Shown: positions 51,299 through 62,010 of the stretch, in pieces
Layout: every line of letters begins with the position of its first letter
Numbering within the stretch: the stretch's first letter is position 1
Assembly: GCF_021650975.2 (NCBI RefSeq)
Contig: NZ_CP091285.1
Location: 2,418,001-2,482,000, forward strand
DNA: 64,000 bases
DNA from: Flavobacterium jumunjinense
GTDB taxonomy: Bacteria > Bacteroidota > Bacteroidia > Flavobacteriales > Flavobacteriaceae
Direction of reading: 5' to 3'
Notes under the pieces: generated by a model
Databases searched by the model: none
The model's input: only the letters and a program-made list of their open reading frames with translations
Told to the model about the DNA's origin: nothing
Made by a program: the position numbers and the translations under genes

Positions 51299-52465
51299 AT
51301 GGAGAATCAGAAAGTACAAATCTTCGACACTACACTTCGTGATGGTGAACAAGTACCTGGTTGCAAACTAAACAAAGAGCAGAAGTTAAAAATTGCAAGA
51401 CGTTTAGATGAATTAGGTGTAGATGTGATAGAAGCAGGGTTCCCAGTTTCTAGTCCAGGTGATTTTGAAGCAGTAGAAGCTATTGCTAAGAATGTAAATA
51501 ATGCAACAGTTTGTGGACTTACAAGAGCTGTTAAAAATGATATTGAAGTAGCGGCTAAAGCACTCAGAAAAGCAAAAAAACCAAGGATTCATACCGGAAT
51601 AGGAACATCTGACTCTCATATAAAATATAAATTTAACGCATCTAAAGATGAAATTATAGAACGAGCTGTTAACGCTGTTGCTTATGCAAAAACATTTGTA
51701 GATGATGTAGAGTTTTATGCAGAAGACGCAGGAAGAACAGATAATGAATTTTTAGCACAAGTTTGTACAGAAGTTATTAAAGCAGGAGCAACAGTGCTTA
51801 ATATTCCTGATACTACGGGTTATTGTTTGCCAGAAGAATATGGAGCAAAAATAAAATACCTAACAGAAAATGTTATTGGAATCGAAAAGGCAATACTTTC
51901 TTGTCATTGTCATAACGATTTAGGGTTAGCTACTGCAAACTCTATTGCAGGTGTTATTAACGGAGCACGTCAAATAGAATGTACGATTAATGGTATTGGA
52001 GAAAGAGCAGGAAATACTTCGCTAGAGGAAGTTGTTATGATATTAAGACAGCATCCAACATTAGGTTTAGATACGAATGTAAATGCAAAATTATTGAATG
52101 AAATGAGTAGAATGGTTTCAGAGAGCATGGGAATGTTAGTGCAACCTAATAAAGCTATTGTTGGCGCAAATGCTTTTGCGCATAGTTCTGGAATTCATCA
52201 AGATGGAGTTATAAAAAACAGAGAAACGTATGAGATTATTGATCCTGCCGATGTGGGTGTAAATGAATCATCAATTATATTAACGGCAAGAAGTGGAAGA
52301 GCAGCTTTGGCTTATAGAGCAAAAAAAATCGGATATGAACTAACAAAACTTCAGTTGGATGTAGTGTATCAAGAGTTTTTGAGATTAGCCGACAGAAAAA
52401 AAGAAGTAATTGACGACGATGTACACCGTATTATTGAAGTTAGTAAAATTGGAATTTTAGTATAA
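51299..52465 (+). CDS. leuA: 2-isopropylmalate synthase (short form)
   Basis: 388 residues from the ATG at 51299; the upstream in-frame TTG (51260) overlaps the -7 element TAAATTTG (51255-51262) and is rejected. TIM barrel with [13 protein letters not shown], metal ligands in CHCHNDLG, and GIGERAGN. The C-terminal LeuA_dimer regulatory domain of the about 510-residue enzymes is absent, so leucine feedback inhibition may be lost or differ. First gene of leuACDB, which argues for isopropylmalate rather than homocitrate synthesis. Confidence 0.9.
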   Translation: MENQKVQIFDTTLRDGEQVPGCKLNKEQKLKIARRLDELGVDVIEAGFPVSSPGDFEAVEAIAKNVNNATVCGLTRAVKNDIEVAAKALRKAKKPRIHTGIGTSDSHIKYKFNASKDEIIERAVNAVAYAKTFVDDVEFYAEDAGRTDNEFLAQVCTEVIKAGATVLNIPDTTGYCLPEEYGAKIKYLTENVIGIEKAILSCHCHNDLGLATANSIAGVINGARQIECTINGIGERAGNTSLEEVVMILRQHPTLGLDTNVNAKLLNEMSRMVSESMGMLVQPNKAIVGANAFAHSSGIHQDGVIKNRETYEIIDPADVGVNESSIILTARSGRAALAYRAKKIGYELTKLQLDVVYQEFLRLADRKKEVIDDDVHRIIEVSKIGILV

Positions 52466-52470
52466 GTAAA

Positions 52471-53856
52471 ATGGAAAAGAAAACCTTATTTGATAAAGTT
52501 TGGGACAGTCATGTAGTCAGTGAAGTGCCAAATGGACCACAAGTTTTATATATAGACAAGCATTTAATTCATGAAGTAACAAGTCCGCAAGCATTTGCAG
52601 AGTTAGAAGAAAGAAATATTCCTGTTTTTCGTCCGAATCAAATTGTTGCTACTGCCGATCATAATGTACCAACAATAAATCAGCATTTACCAATAGAAGA
52701 CGAATTATCGAAAAATCAATTGGAACAGTTAACAAAAAACTGTGCTAAAAATAATATAGAGCTTTACGATTTAGGACATGAATACCAAGGAATTGTTCAT
52801 GTTATAGCTCCTGAGTTAGGAATTACTTTACCAGGGATGACAATGGTTTGTGGAGACAGTCATACGTCAACACATGGTGCATTTGGAACGATTGCATTTG
52901 GAATAGGAACAAGCCAAGTAGCTCAAGTTTTTGCAAGTCAATGCTTATTGTTAAATAAGCCTAAGAGTCTACGCGTAAATGTTGAAGGGAAATTAGGAAA
53001 AGGAGTAACGCCAAAAGATGTTATTTTATATATTATTTCTAAAATAGGAACCAATTCTGGAACGGGATATTTCTGTGAATATGCAGGAAATGTGTTTCAA
53101 GAAATGTCTATGGAAGGAAGAATGACGGTTTGTAATATGAGCATCGAAATGGGTGCTCGTGGAGGAATGATAGCACCAGATGAGGTTACTTTTGACTATG
53201 TTAAAGGAAAGAAATTTGCACCAAAAGGAGCTGTTTTAGAAGAAAAAATAGCCTACTGGAAAACATTACCTACAGATGAAGGAGCTGTTTTTGATAAAGA
53301 ATATCATTTTAAAGCAGAAGATATTGCACCAATGATTACGTATGGAACTAATCCCGGAATGGGGATAAAAATCAGTGAAAATATTCCCAACTTAGAAGAT
53401 GTTTCTTTTCAGAAAGCATTGGATTATATGGGATTTAAAAAAGGACAATCATTGATAGACAAACCTATTAATTATGTGTTTATAGGGAGCTGTACCAATT
53501 CTAGAATTGAAGATTTTAGAGTAGTGGCAGATTATATTCAAGGTAAACAAAAAGCCAAAAATGTAATTGCATTAATAGTTCCAGGATCACAACAAGTAGC
53601 GAAACAAATTAAAGAAGAAGGATTAACTACAATTTTTGAAACTGCAGGTTTTGAAATTCGTCAACCAGGATGTTCTGCTTGTTTAGCAATGAATGATGAT
53701 AAAATTCCAGCGGGTGAATATTGCGTTTCTACATCAAATAGAAATTTTGAAGGACGTCAAGGTCAAGGTTCAAAAACATTGCTTTCTAGTCCGTTAGTAG
53801 CTGCAGCAATTGCAGTAGAAGGAAAAATTATAGATATAACCAAACATTTAAATTAA
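52471..53856 (+). CDS. leuC: 3-isopropylmalate dehydratase large subunit
   Basis: 461 residues. 4Fe-4S ligands in [11 protein letters not shown] and GCSACLAMN, substrate-binding [18 protein letters not shown]. Isomerises 2- to 3-isopropylmalate with LeuD. Five bases after leuA, directly next to leuD. Confidence 0.97.
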   Translation: MEKKTLFDKVWDSHVVSEVPNGPQVLYIDKHLIHEVTSPQAFAELEERNIPVFRPNQIVATADHNVPTINQHLPIEDELSKNQLEQLTKNCAKNNIELYDLGHEYQGIVHVIAPELGITLPGMTMVCGDSHTSTHGAFGTIAFGIGTSQVAQVFASQCLLLNKPKSLRVNVEGKLGKGVTPKDVILYIISKIGTNSGTGYFCEYAGNVFQEMSMEGRMTVCNMSIEMGARGGMIAPDEVTFDYVKGKKFAPKGAVLEEKIAYWKTLPTDEGAVFDKEYHFKAEDIAPMITYGTNPGMGIKISENIPNLEDVSFQKALDYMGFKKGQSLIDKPINYVFIGSCTNSRIEDFRVVADYIQGKQKAKNVIALIVPGSQQVAKQIKEEGLTTIFETAGFEIRQPGCSACLAMNDDKIPAGEYCVSTSNRNFEGRQGQGSKTLLSSPLVAAAIAVEGKIIDITKHLN

Positions 53857-54465
53857 ATGGAAAAGTTTATAAAATTAAAATCAACTGCGGTTCCTTTACC
53901 AGTTGAAAATATAGATACCGATCAAATTATACCCGCTCGTTTTTTAAAAGTAACAAATAAAATAGGTTTTGGAAATAATCTATTTAGAGATTGGAGATAT
54001 GATGATAAAGACCAACCGATTACCTCTTTTGTATTAAACAACACTTCTTTTTCAGGTACAATATTAGTTGCAGGAGATAATTTTGGGTGTGGAAGTAGTA
54101 GAGAGCATGCAGCTTGGGCATTAACCGATTACGGGTTTAAAGTTATTGTTTCTAGCTATTTTGCTGATATTTTTAAAGGAAATGCTCTAAATAATGGATT
54201 GTTACCTATTCAGGTTTCGCCAGAGTTTTTAAAAAATATTTTAAATCGTATTAAAGAGAATCCATTAATACAATTAATAATCGATTTAGAAGCACAAACG
54301 ATTTCTGTTGAAAAAATAGAATTAATTGAATCGTTTGAAATTGATGCTTATAAAAAGCTATGTATGATTAATGGTTATGATGATATTGATTTCTTGATTA
54401 GTAATAAAGAGAAAATTGAAACATTCGAAGCTAATAGGAATAAAGAAGAAGCAATAGTTAGTTAA
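53857..54465 (+). CDS. leuD: 3-isopropylmalate dehydratase small subunit
   Basis: 202 residues, [14 protein letters not shown] and the active-site loop [15 protein letters not shown]. Abuts leuC with no spacer, as expected for the two subunits. Confidence 0.97.
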   Translation: MEKFIKLKSTAVPLPVENIDTDQIIPARFLKVTNKIGFGNNLFRDWRYDDKDQPITSFVLNNTSFSGTILVAGDNFGCGSSREHAAWALTDYGFKVIVSSYFADIFKGNALNNGLLPIQVSPEFLKNILNRIKENPLIQLIIDLEAQTISVEKIELIESFEIDAYKKLCMINGYDDIDFLISNKEKIETFEANRNKEEAIVS

Positions 54466-54479
54466 AAAAAAGACACATT

Positions 54480-55601
54480 ATGAACTTAAAAATAGCAGTT
54501 TTATCTGGAGATGGAATAGGACCAGAAGTAACAAAAGAGTCTGTAAAAGTTTTAAAAGCTGTTGCAGAAGTCTATGGGCATACATTTGAATTTCAAGAGG
54601 CTTTAGTTGGAGCTATTGCAATATATGAAAAAGAAAACCCATTGCCAGAGGAAACATTAGCACTATGTAAATCGAGTGATGCAGTTTTGTTTGGAGCAAT
54701 TGGTGATCCAAAATATGATAATAATCCAGATGCAAAAGTGCGTCCAGAACAAGGTTTATTGAAGCTAAGAAAAGAATTAGGTTTGTTTGCAAATATTCGA
54801 CCAATAACGGCTTATGATTCTCTTTTAGAAAAATCCCCATTGAAAAAAGAAATCATTCAAGGAACAGATATGGTTATCTACAGAGAGCTTACTGGTGGAA
54901 TTTATTTTGGTGAGAAAAAGCTAAATGAAGACAAAACAATAGCTTCAGATTTATGTGAGTATTCACAAATTGAGATTGAACGAATTGCTCATTTGGCATT
55001 CAAAGCTGCACAAGTAAGAAGGAAAAAAGTAACTCTTGTAGATAAAGCCAATGTTTTGGAAACTTCAAGATTGTGGAGAAGAGTAGTAACAGCACTTTCA
55101 AAACAGTATCCAGATGTTACATTAGATTTCCTATTTGTAGATAATGCAGCAATGCAAATGATACTAAACCCAAGTCAGTTTGATGTTATTCTTACAGAAA
55201 ATATGTTTGGTGATATTATTTCGGATGAAGGGAGTGTTATTGGTGGTTCAATAGGATTGTTGGCTTCGGCATCTGTGGGAGATGGAACGGCATTGTTCGA
55301 ACCTATTCATGGTTCCTATCCTCAAGCAACAGGGAAAAACATAGCAAATCCTATTGCGTCAATTCTAAGTGCAGCAATGCTTTTAGGACATTTTGGATTA
55401 AATGAAGAGGCAAAAAGAATTCAAGAAGCAGTAGATAGAACGTTAAAAAATAATATAGTTTCTGTAGATATTAATAAAGAAAACCCTTCTTCGACAAGCT
55501 TAATTGGAGATGTAATTGCTGAAATGATTTTGGTTGATGACCAGTCGATTAGTAGTTCTTTTTTTGAAAATATTAAATTAGGGAAGTCTGTTTATATTTA
55601 A
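54480..55601 (+). CDS. leuB: 3-isopropylmalate dehydrogenase
   Basis: 373 residues. NAD-dependent decarboxylating dehydrogenase: GDGIGPEV start, substrate Arg in RPEQGLLKLRKELGLFANIRP, ELTGGIYFGEK, metal-binding DNAAMQM and FGDIISDE, GSAP-type NAD site as HGSYPQATGKNIANP. Last gene of the leu operon. Confidence 0.97.
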   Translation: MNLKIAVLSGDGIGPEVTKESVKVLKAVAEVYGHTFEFQEALVGAIAIYEKENPLPEETLALCKSSDAVLFGAIGDPKYDNNPDAKVRPEQGLLKLRKELGLFANIRPITAYDSLLEKSPLKKEIIQGTDMVIYRELTGGIYFGEKKLNEDKTIASDLCEYSQIEIERIAHLAFKAAQVRRKKVTLVDKANVLETSRLWRRVVTALSKQYPDVTLDFLFVDNAAMQMILNPSQFDVILTENMFGDIISDEGSVIGGSIGLLASASVGDGTALFEPIHGSYPQATGKNIANPIASILSAAMLLGHFGLNEEAKRIQEAVDRTLKNNIVSVDINKENPSSTSLIGDVIAEMILVDDQSISSSFFENIKLGKSVYI

Positions 55602-55689
55602 TTGTTAAAATAGTGTAAGATTTTTTCTATTTACAATTTAAAAGCTTTATTTCGCACTTTATTTGTAAATCGTTAAAAATTATTTCATT

Positions 55690-58473
55690 ATGTTCAAAAA
55701 GTACTATTTTTTTATAGTAATAATAAGCTCTTTGTTTAGTTTTGGTCAAAACAGCTATACTATTTCGGGTAAATTGCTAGACGAAAGTCTAAAATTGCCA
55801 TTAGAATCTGCTACGGTCTATTTTTCAAAAGCCAAAGACTCTTCAGTTGTTGATTATACCATTTCTGATAAGAATGGAAATTTCAAATTTAAATTAAAAG
55901 CGGTCGATTATCCTTTGTATTTAAAAGTTTCTTATTATGGTTTTTCAGATTATAAAAAGGAATTTAAAAACATAAGCAAAGATTTAGATTTAGGAACGAT
56001 TTATTTAGTAGAAAATGTGTCAACATTAAATGAGGTTATCGTGAAATCTGAGATACCACCAATTATAGTTAAAACAGATACATTAGAGTTTAATGCTTCT
56101 TCTTTTAAAGTAAGTCCAGATGCAAATGTAGAAGCATTGTTGAAACAATTACCTGGAGTAGAGATTGATGATGAAGGGAAAATAACGGTAAATGGAAAAG
56201 AAGTAAATAATATATTGGTAAACGGAAAACCATTTTTTGGGAAAGACGGAAAAATAGCTACTCAGAATCTACCTGCCGATATGATCGATAAGGTTCAGGT
56301 TACAGATACTAAAACAAAGCAAGAAGAGCTTTCTGGAGCGGCAGCTAGTGAAAATTCAAGTACTATAAATTTAACAATACAAGAAGACAAGAATAAAGGA
56401 CTCTTTGGAAAGGCAACAGTAGGATACGGTTCAGATGAAAGATATGAATCGAGTTTACTGTTTAATTATTTTAAAGATACTCAGAAAATTAGTGTCTTAG
56501 GTTCTTCAAACAATATTAACTCTACAGGGTTTTCAATGGACGAAATCTTTGATAATATGGGCGGTGGTCGAAGTCGTTCTATGTATATTAATGAGAATGG
56601 AAGTTTTGGGATTAATGGTATGCGTTTTGGTGGAAATACAGGAATTACAAAATCGAGTATGATTGGTTTTAATTTTTCTGATGAATGGTTTAATAAAAAA
56701 CTAGACCCTAATGGGAGTTATTATTTTTCTAACGCAATCACAGAAAATAAAAACAGAACTAGTAGAACGAATCTTTTACCAACAGGAAATACAAGTACGA
56801 ATTCTGAATCTAATTCAAAATCAGATGTTTTGGGGCATAATATTAGTTTAGATTTTGAAGTTAAAGTAGATTCAACTACAACATTTTATATTTCGCCAAG
56901 TGTATCGAAGAATAGAGTAGATAGTAAATTTTCTAGTAATGCAAGCTCTTTTGACGCTTCTAACAACTTACTGAATGAAAACACAAGTATAAACAGCAAC
57001 TCAGATGAGAGTACTAAGTTCAGTAATACGATATATTTTTATAAGAAATTAAAAAAGAAAGGAAGAGGTTTCAGCGTGTCCTTTAAAAATGATAATAGTA
57101 AAAATGAAAGTTTTTTAAATACTATAAATAATACTGTTTTTTATCAATCAGGAAACCCAAATGATTCGAGAGATCAAAATCAGTTTGATGAGGTAAAAAA
57201 AGAAGAGTATCAAGTAAAACTAGATTATACTGAACCTATTTCAGATTCTTTAACATTGTCTTTTGAAACTTCATTTAAAACAGAAAAAAGTAACAACGCA
57301 ACAAATACTTTCGATTTCGATACTTTTACAAATTCATATTCCAATTTTAACGGTCAGTTATCCAATACAATTGATGGCTTGAATAATACATTTAATTATG
57401 GAATTGGACTTCGCGTAAGAAAAAGTAAATTTAGAGGAAGCATAAAAATGGGAGCAGATTTCTTAAATTACGATAATCAATCCGAATATTTAGGTGTAAA
57501 TACAGTGGTTAAAAATAAGTATATTTATCCAAATTTAAATGGTTATTTTAGTTATGAAATAGGAAAGTCTAAATCTATATATAGTCAATATTCGTACAAC
57601 GCAAGCCTACCTTCTGCTCAGCAATTATTACCCTTCGAAAATTTAGCAAACCCATTAAATACTGTAATAGGTAATGCTTTTTTAAAACCGTCTGAAAATT
57701 ACAGTTTATATTTAAGTTTCAATAATTATGATTACGCAACTCGTTCTGGATTTTATACCTACGGAGGTGGAGATTTTGATAGAAATAAAATTGTAAGTTC
57801 AACCGTTTATGATAGCGATTTTAAAGCAAATACAACCTATCAAAACATTGATAATACCTATAATTTTTATGTCGGATTTAGTGTAAACAAATCGCATAAA
57901 AAAGAAAAAAGAACAATTAAGTATGGTTTTGGAATGAACTTAAACTATAATTTTGATCAAGGATTAACCAATGCTGTTTTGTATGAAGCTAAAGGAATTC
58001 AAATTAATCCTAAAGTTAATTTCTCGTGGGATATAGAAGATATGGTTACAATAGCTCCTTCTTATAGATATACGTATAATACAAGGTCATTTAAAAATTA
58101 TGTAATTGATAATACTAATAATTATAGGCATACATTTAAGGTTGAAGCAACAACCTATTGGCCAAAGAATATAGTGTTAGGGAATGATTTTGGATACACT
58201 TATAATTCAAATATAGCAAATGGCTTTCAAAAAGATTTTTATTTGTGGAATGTTAGTTTAGGCTATAACTTCTTTAATGAGCAATTACTAGCAAAAGTTA
58301 AAGTCTATGATTTATTAAATCAAAATGTAAACGCAACAAGAACGATTACACCAACTGCAATTACAGATACAGAGAATACAGTGTTACAACAATATGTAAT
58401 GTTTTCTTTAACCTATAAATTGGAAAAGTTTGGAGGCAAGAAGAAAAAACGCAATATGTTTTTTGTTAATTAG
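55690..58473 (+). CDS. outer-membrane beta-barrel protein with carboxypeptidase-regulatory domain
   Basis: 927 residues. Signal peptide, CarboxypepD_reg-like domain (about 22-110: YTISGKLLDESLKLPLESATV), a plug-like part (VEALLKQLPGVEIDDEGKITVNGKEVNNILVNGKPFFG), then a long beta-barrel (from about 220) of the TonB-dependent-receptor-like OMP_b-brl_3 family. No canonical TonB box seen. Substrate unknown. Confidence 0.85.
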   Translation: MFKKYYFFIVIISSLFSFGQNSYTISGKLLDESLKLPLESATVYFSKAKDSSVVDYTISDKNGNFKFKLKAVDYPLYLKVSYYGFSDYKKEFKNISKDLDLGTIYLVENVSTLNEVIVKSEIPPIIVKTDTLEFNASSFKVSPDANVEALLKQLPGVEIDDEGKITVNGKEVNNILVNGKPFFGKDGKIATQNLPADMIDKVQVTDTKTKQEELSGAAASENSSTINLTIQEDKNKGLFGKATVGYGSDERYESSLLFNYFKDTQKISVLGSSNNINSTGFSMDEIFDNMGGGRSRSMYINENGSFGINGMRFGGNTGITKSSMIGFNFSDEWFNKKLDPNGSYYFSNAITENKNRTSRTNLLPTGNTSTNSESNSKSDVLGHNISLDFEVKVDSTTTFYISPSVSKNRVDSKFSSNASSFDASNNLLNENTSINSNSDESTKFSNTIYFYKKLKKKGRGFSVSFKNDNSKNESFLNTINNTVFYQSGNPNDSRDQNQFDEVKKEEYQVKLDYTEPISDSLTLSFETSFKTEKSNNATNTFDFDTFTNSYSNFNGQLSNTIDGLNNTFNYGIGLRVRKSKFRGSIKMGADFLNYDNQSEYLGVNTVVKNKYIYPNLNGYFSYEIGKSKSIYSQYSYNASLPSAQQLLPFENLANPLNTVIGNAFLKPSENYSLYLSFNNYDYATRSGFYTYGGGDFDRNKIVSSTVYDSDFKANTTYQNIDNTYNFYVGFSVNKSHKKEKRTIKYGFGMNLNYNFDQGLTNAVLYEAKGIQINPKVNFSWDIEDMVTIAPSYRYTYNTRSFKNYVIDNTNNYRHTFKVEATTYWPKNIVLGNDFGYTYNSNIANGFQKDFYLWNVSLGYNFFNEQLLAKVKVYDLLNQNVNATRTITPTAITDTENTVLQQYVMFSLTYKLEKFGGKKKKRNMFFVN

Positions 58474-58477
58474 AATT

Positions 58478-58518
58478 AAAAAAGCGTGGTTTTCAAATGA
58501 AGGAAACCACGCTTTTTT
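58478..58518. terminator. bidirectional terminator
   Basis: AAAAAAGCGTGGTTT / AAACCACGCTTTTTT, perfect 15-bp stem between convergent genes. Confidence 0.9.
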
Positions 58519-58536
58519 GATATTAGATTGTTGTAA

Positions 58537-60261
58537 TTAGTTGAACGAAGTGGTAATAGACATACCTAAACCTGTGCTTGGAGGAACAAATCTACATACA
58601 CCACCGGCACAAACTAAACCACCTCTTTGTCTACCATAATTAATAGCAAATCGAGTACTTCCTTTTTTGTAAGCACCACCAAAGTTATAGAAATGAATAT
58701 CGAAAGGATCAGTTTCATGGTCAATTAGGTTCGCATCTTTATCATAGCCATAATTATACATATCCGAAGCAAAAACAGAAAATCGTGTGTTGATGTTATA
58801 TTCAAATAACATAGCAATCCAATTCTTTCTGTCATTATCAGCCCACATATGTTCAATAGCTAATTTAGCAGCTCTACCTTTTGATAAATTATAATCAAAT
58901 TCAGCGGCTAAGATATTTGCTTTTATAACAGTATTGGCAGCCCCAGTGATTAGTCTGTTGTTGTAATATTGATTAATGAAAGCAAAAGTTGAACTGAATT
59001 TCTTGCTGAATTTTTTATTTATTTCAAGGTTGAAATCTGAAAAATATTTTTCTCCAGCCCCTAAGAAATCTGTTTTATATTCTGGAGGAAAGAGGTTGTA
59101 ATCTCCTTTAAGATTGTTCCAATTACTGAAATTTGCAGAAATTTTTGTTCCATATTTTCCACCTAGTGCAGTTTCCTTTGGAAAATCATAATAAATGTCA
59201 ATTTGCCCACCAATCTCTCCTGCTTTCGCAATACCATTGTCAAAATCTAAAGAAACGCGAGCTTGTGCTTGATAAACGTAAATGTTTGCTAAATTAAAAT
59301 GATGTTGTTTTGTTAAGCTAGGAACAAAATTCATTAACCTGTCATTATAATAGATACTCGTTTTTTCAGGAGAAAAAACTTCAGGCTCTCTTTCAGAATA
59401 AAAACTCATGTTTTCAAGTCTTCTAAGGGTTACATCTAGTCCAAAACCTTTTTTAGAATAACCTCCGTTTAGGAGTAATGCAGATCCAGGTTTTACAAAG
59501 TCATTATAAACCGTTTTGGAGTCATACAAAATACCATCTTCTGTTTTGAAATTATATTCAGCGGAAAAATAGAAGCTGTTTTTTGAGAAATTTAATCTCC
59601 CAGCAAATCCATTCGTTAATTCATTAAAATTAGGATTTATTATTGTGGTTGTTTCTTTTCTTCCAACATAACTGAAACCTAATGACAAATCGGAGCTTTC
59701 AATTTTTAACATTCTGAAAAGATTAATCTCAGAATTAAATCCAAAAACGTCTCCATTTGCTATATCAAACCCTGTTCTTTGTCTTCCGTATAAGGCAGTA
59801 AAAGATAGATTGTCTGTTGGTGTATATTTAATTTTACCACCACGAAGTGCATTGTTTATTCCTAATGATCGATCTTCCCAACTTCTTAAAAGTAAGCCAC
59901 TTCCGAATTGTTCGTAAAAATAACCAGCTGTTGCATTAATCTTACTAGATCTATAATTTAAATAGTAAGTTGCAACGTTTGCTTTTTCGTATTTAGGATT
60001 GTAATTTAATAAAGCATTAGGCAAATAACCTTCACCTTGAACGCCTGCAGTCCATTTTCCGTAATTATAATTAGCATTTAAATAATTGTTAGAACGAAAA
60101 GGGTCTTCTGGGTGATTAATTCCTCTATCTTTATCGTTAGTATACCATTGAGAATTTGACTCAAAGCCACCAAAAAAATTTCCTTTTATCTTTTCTTTAT
60201 CTTCTTGTGAAAAACTTATTATGCTAAAAAAGACAAAAGAGAGTATTGTAATTTTTTTCAT
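58537..60261 (-). CDS. DUF6029 family outer-membrane protein
   Basis: 574 residues, signal peptide MKKITILSFVFFSIISFSQ, then regular beta-barrel strands (for example NATAGYFYEQFGSGLLLRSWEDRSLGINNALRGG). GNFFGGFESNSQWY and GSGLLLR match the DUF6029 family, commonly next to a TlpA-like thioredoxin and an Omp28 lipoprotein, as here. Contains one GTTGCAAC, the only one I noticed outside the two elements. Confidence 0.8.
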   Translation of the reverse strand: MKKITILSFVFFSIISFSQEDKEKIKGNFFGGFESNSQWYTNDKDRGINHPEDPFRSNNYLNANYNYGKWTAGVQGEGYLPNALLNYNPKYEKANVATYYLNYRSSKINATAGYFYEQFGSGLLLRSWEDRSLGINNALRGGKIKYTPTDNLSFTALYGRQRTGFDIANGDVFGFNSEINLFRMLKIESSDLSLGFSYVGRKETTTIINPNFNELTNGFAGRLNFSKNSFYFSAEYNFKTEDGILYDSKTVYNDFVKPGSALLLNGGYSKKGFGLDVTLRRLENMSFYSEREPEVFSPEKTSIYYNDRLMNFVPSLTKQHHFNLANIYVYQAQARVSLDFDNGIAKAGEIGGQIDIYYDFPKETALGGKYGTKISANFSNWNNLKGDYNLFPPEYKTDFLGAGEKYFSDFNLEINKKFSKKFSSTFAFINQYYNNRLITGAANTVIKANILAAEFDYNLSKGRAAKLAIEHMWADNDRKNWIAMLFEYNINTRFSVFASDMYNYGYDKDANLIDHETDPFDIHFYNFGGAYKKGSTRFAINYGRQRGGLVCAGGVCRFVPPSTGLGMSITTSFN

Positions 60262-60263
60262 TA

Positions 60264-60737
60264 TTATAATCCTTTGAGTGTTTCTAATAATTCATCTTCA
60301 GCTCCAGGTGTGTGACCGTTTTGGATATAAACAATTTTACCATTTTTAACCACAACTAAATAGGGGATATTTGCTATAGATAATTTTCTTTTTAAATCTT
60401 GATTTGTATCTAAAAGAAAAGTATACTCCCAACCTTTACCGTTTATCATTGGTTTAACTCTTTTTTCTGTTCTCGAATCGTCTGTAGCAACAGCAATAAT
60501 TTCTAAGTCCAGTTCTGATTTCCAATCGTCATACACATCACTGATTGATTCTAACTCTTGGATGCAAGGAGCGCACCAAGTTGCCCAAAAAGAATATACA
60601 TATAATCTATCATTTTTGTTAAAATCAGAGGTGTTAATGTTTTGATTGTTAAGGTTTTTTAAAGTGATTTTAGGGAAATCCTGTTGCGCAAGGCTTATGT
60701 TTGCTGTGAAAAGGATAAAAAGCAAAAATTTATTCAT
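60264..60737 (-). CDS. TlpA-like periplasmic thioredoxin
   Basis: 157 residues. Signal peptide ending ISLAQ, thioredoxin fold with the redox motif WCAPC (Cys55, Cys58), cis-Pro in ANIPYLVVVKNG. Two bases upstream of the DUF6029 gene on the same strand, so probably one operon. Likely disulfide chemistry in the periplasm. Confidence 0.88.
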   Translation of the reverse strand: MNKFLLFILFTANISLAQQDFPKITLKNLNNQNINTSDFNKNDRLYVYSFWATWCAPCIQELESISDVYDDWKSELDLEIIAVATDDSRTEKRVKPMINGKGWEYTFLLDTNQDLKRKLSIANIPYLVVVKNGKIVYIQNGHTPGAEDELLETLKGL

Positions 60738-60840
60738 TTTTTTGAGAATTAATTAGTTATTTTGCAAATAAAATAAAATTAATCCAATTTTTAATCTTTA
60801 AAACTATTTTTTATTAAATTAAACTAAAACAAGCAACATT

Positions 60841-61905
60841 ATGAAAAAAATTCTTTTAGTATTAACTGTAGTCAGTTCTTTTTTTTACACCTCATGTAGT
60901 AGTGATGAAAAAAATGATGGAGATGGAGACTCATCAACAACTCCATTAACAAGCATTACTGCATCATCTAACTTGTCAATTGTTGATAAGGGAGATACTG
61001 TTATTTTTTCTGCAACAGGAAATAACGGTGTTAATTTGACACCTAACGCTACTTTTTATGTAGATGGAGTTCAGATATCTGGAAATACTTATGTTACGTC
61101 TACAGTTGGAACAATAGATGTATACGCAACTCATACTCCTTCTGGAGGAACGATGATGACAGCTGCAACTATGCAAGTAACTATAAATAACGTTATTCGA
61201 TTCAATAAAAAAGTATTGATTGAAGACTTTACAGGAACATGGTGTGGTTATTGCCCAAGAGTTGCCCAAGCTATCGACTTGGTAAAAGCACAAACTTCTG
61301 ATGCAGTTGTAGTTGCAATTCATAGAGGTAATGATCCTTATAATTTTACAGGAGCAGGAGCATTAGAAAATCAAATTGGGTTAACAGGATATCCAACAGC
61401 AATGCTAAATAGAAACATTGATTGGGAATATCCAGAAACATCTACTTCGTCTGTAAATCAAGCAGTTGTAATGACTGTGGGAGCTAATCCAAAATTAGGA
61501 ATTGCAATGGAGACAACTACAGCAGGAACTACTTCTACAGTAGATGTGAAAGTGAAATTCGGTAGACCATTTACTAATTTAAAATTAGTTGTTTATGCAT
61601 TAGAAAACGGATTAATTTACGATCAAACGAATTATACTTCATATTTTGGAGGTAGTAGTACAATTGCTAATTTCGAGCATAATCATGTTTTAAGAAGTGT
61701 TTTAACAAGTAGTATTCTTGGAGAAGATATTACAGGAAATACTAATTTTGATGATAATTTTACTAAATCTTTTACTTACACTATACCTTCAAGTGTTAAT
61801 GCTTCAAATGTTCAATTTGTAGCTGTAGTTCTTGATTCATCTGGTAGAGCAGTAAACTCTAGATCAGTTGGAGCAAATGAAAATCAAACATTTGAGATAG
61901 AATAA
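60841..61905 (+). CDS. Omp28-related lipoprotein
   Basis: 354 residues. Lipobox FYTSC (Cys19), an Ig-like beta domain (about 35-120), then the Omp28 region with thioredoxin-like VLIEDFTGTWCGYCP (Cys135, Cys138) and GYPTAMLNR. Surface or periplasmic lipoprotein; divergent from the TlpA gene with which it probably works. Confidence 0.85.
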   Translation: MKKILLVLTVVSSFFYTSCSSDEKNDGDGDSSTTPLTSITASSNLSIVDKGDTVIFSATGNNGVNLTPNATFYVDGVQISGNTYVTSTVGTIDVYATHTPSGGTMMTAATMQVTINNVIRFNKKVLIEDFTGTWCGYCPRVAQAIDLVKAQTSDAVVVAIHRGNDPYNFTGAGALENQIGLTGYPTAMLNRNIDWEYPETSTSSVNQAVVMTVGANPKLGIAMETTTAGTTSTVDVKVKFGRPFTNLKLVVYALENGLIYDQTNYTSYFGGSSTIANFEHNHVLRSVLTSSILGEDITGNTNFDDNFTKSFTYTIPSSVNASNVQFVAVVLDSSGRAVNSRSVGANENQTFEIE

Positions 61906-61927
61906 TTTGGTTATTTTTTATATTTGA

Positions 61928-61962
61928 TAAAGAGAGCTTGATTACTCAAGCTCTCTTTTCTT
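61928..61962 (+). terminator. rho-independent terminator
   Basis: AGAGAGCTTG / CAAGCTCTCT stem and T-rich tail. Confidence 0.85.
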
Positions 61963-62010
61963 TTAAAATAGTATTTTGTTAATTATATCTATTTATTCAA
62001 GATGTATATT

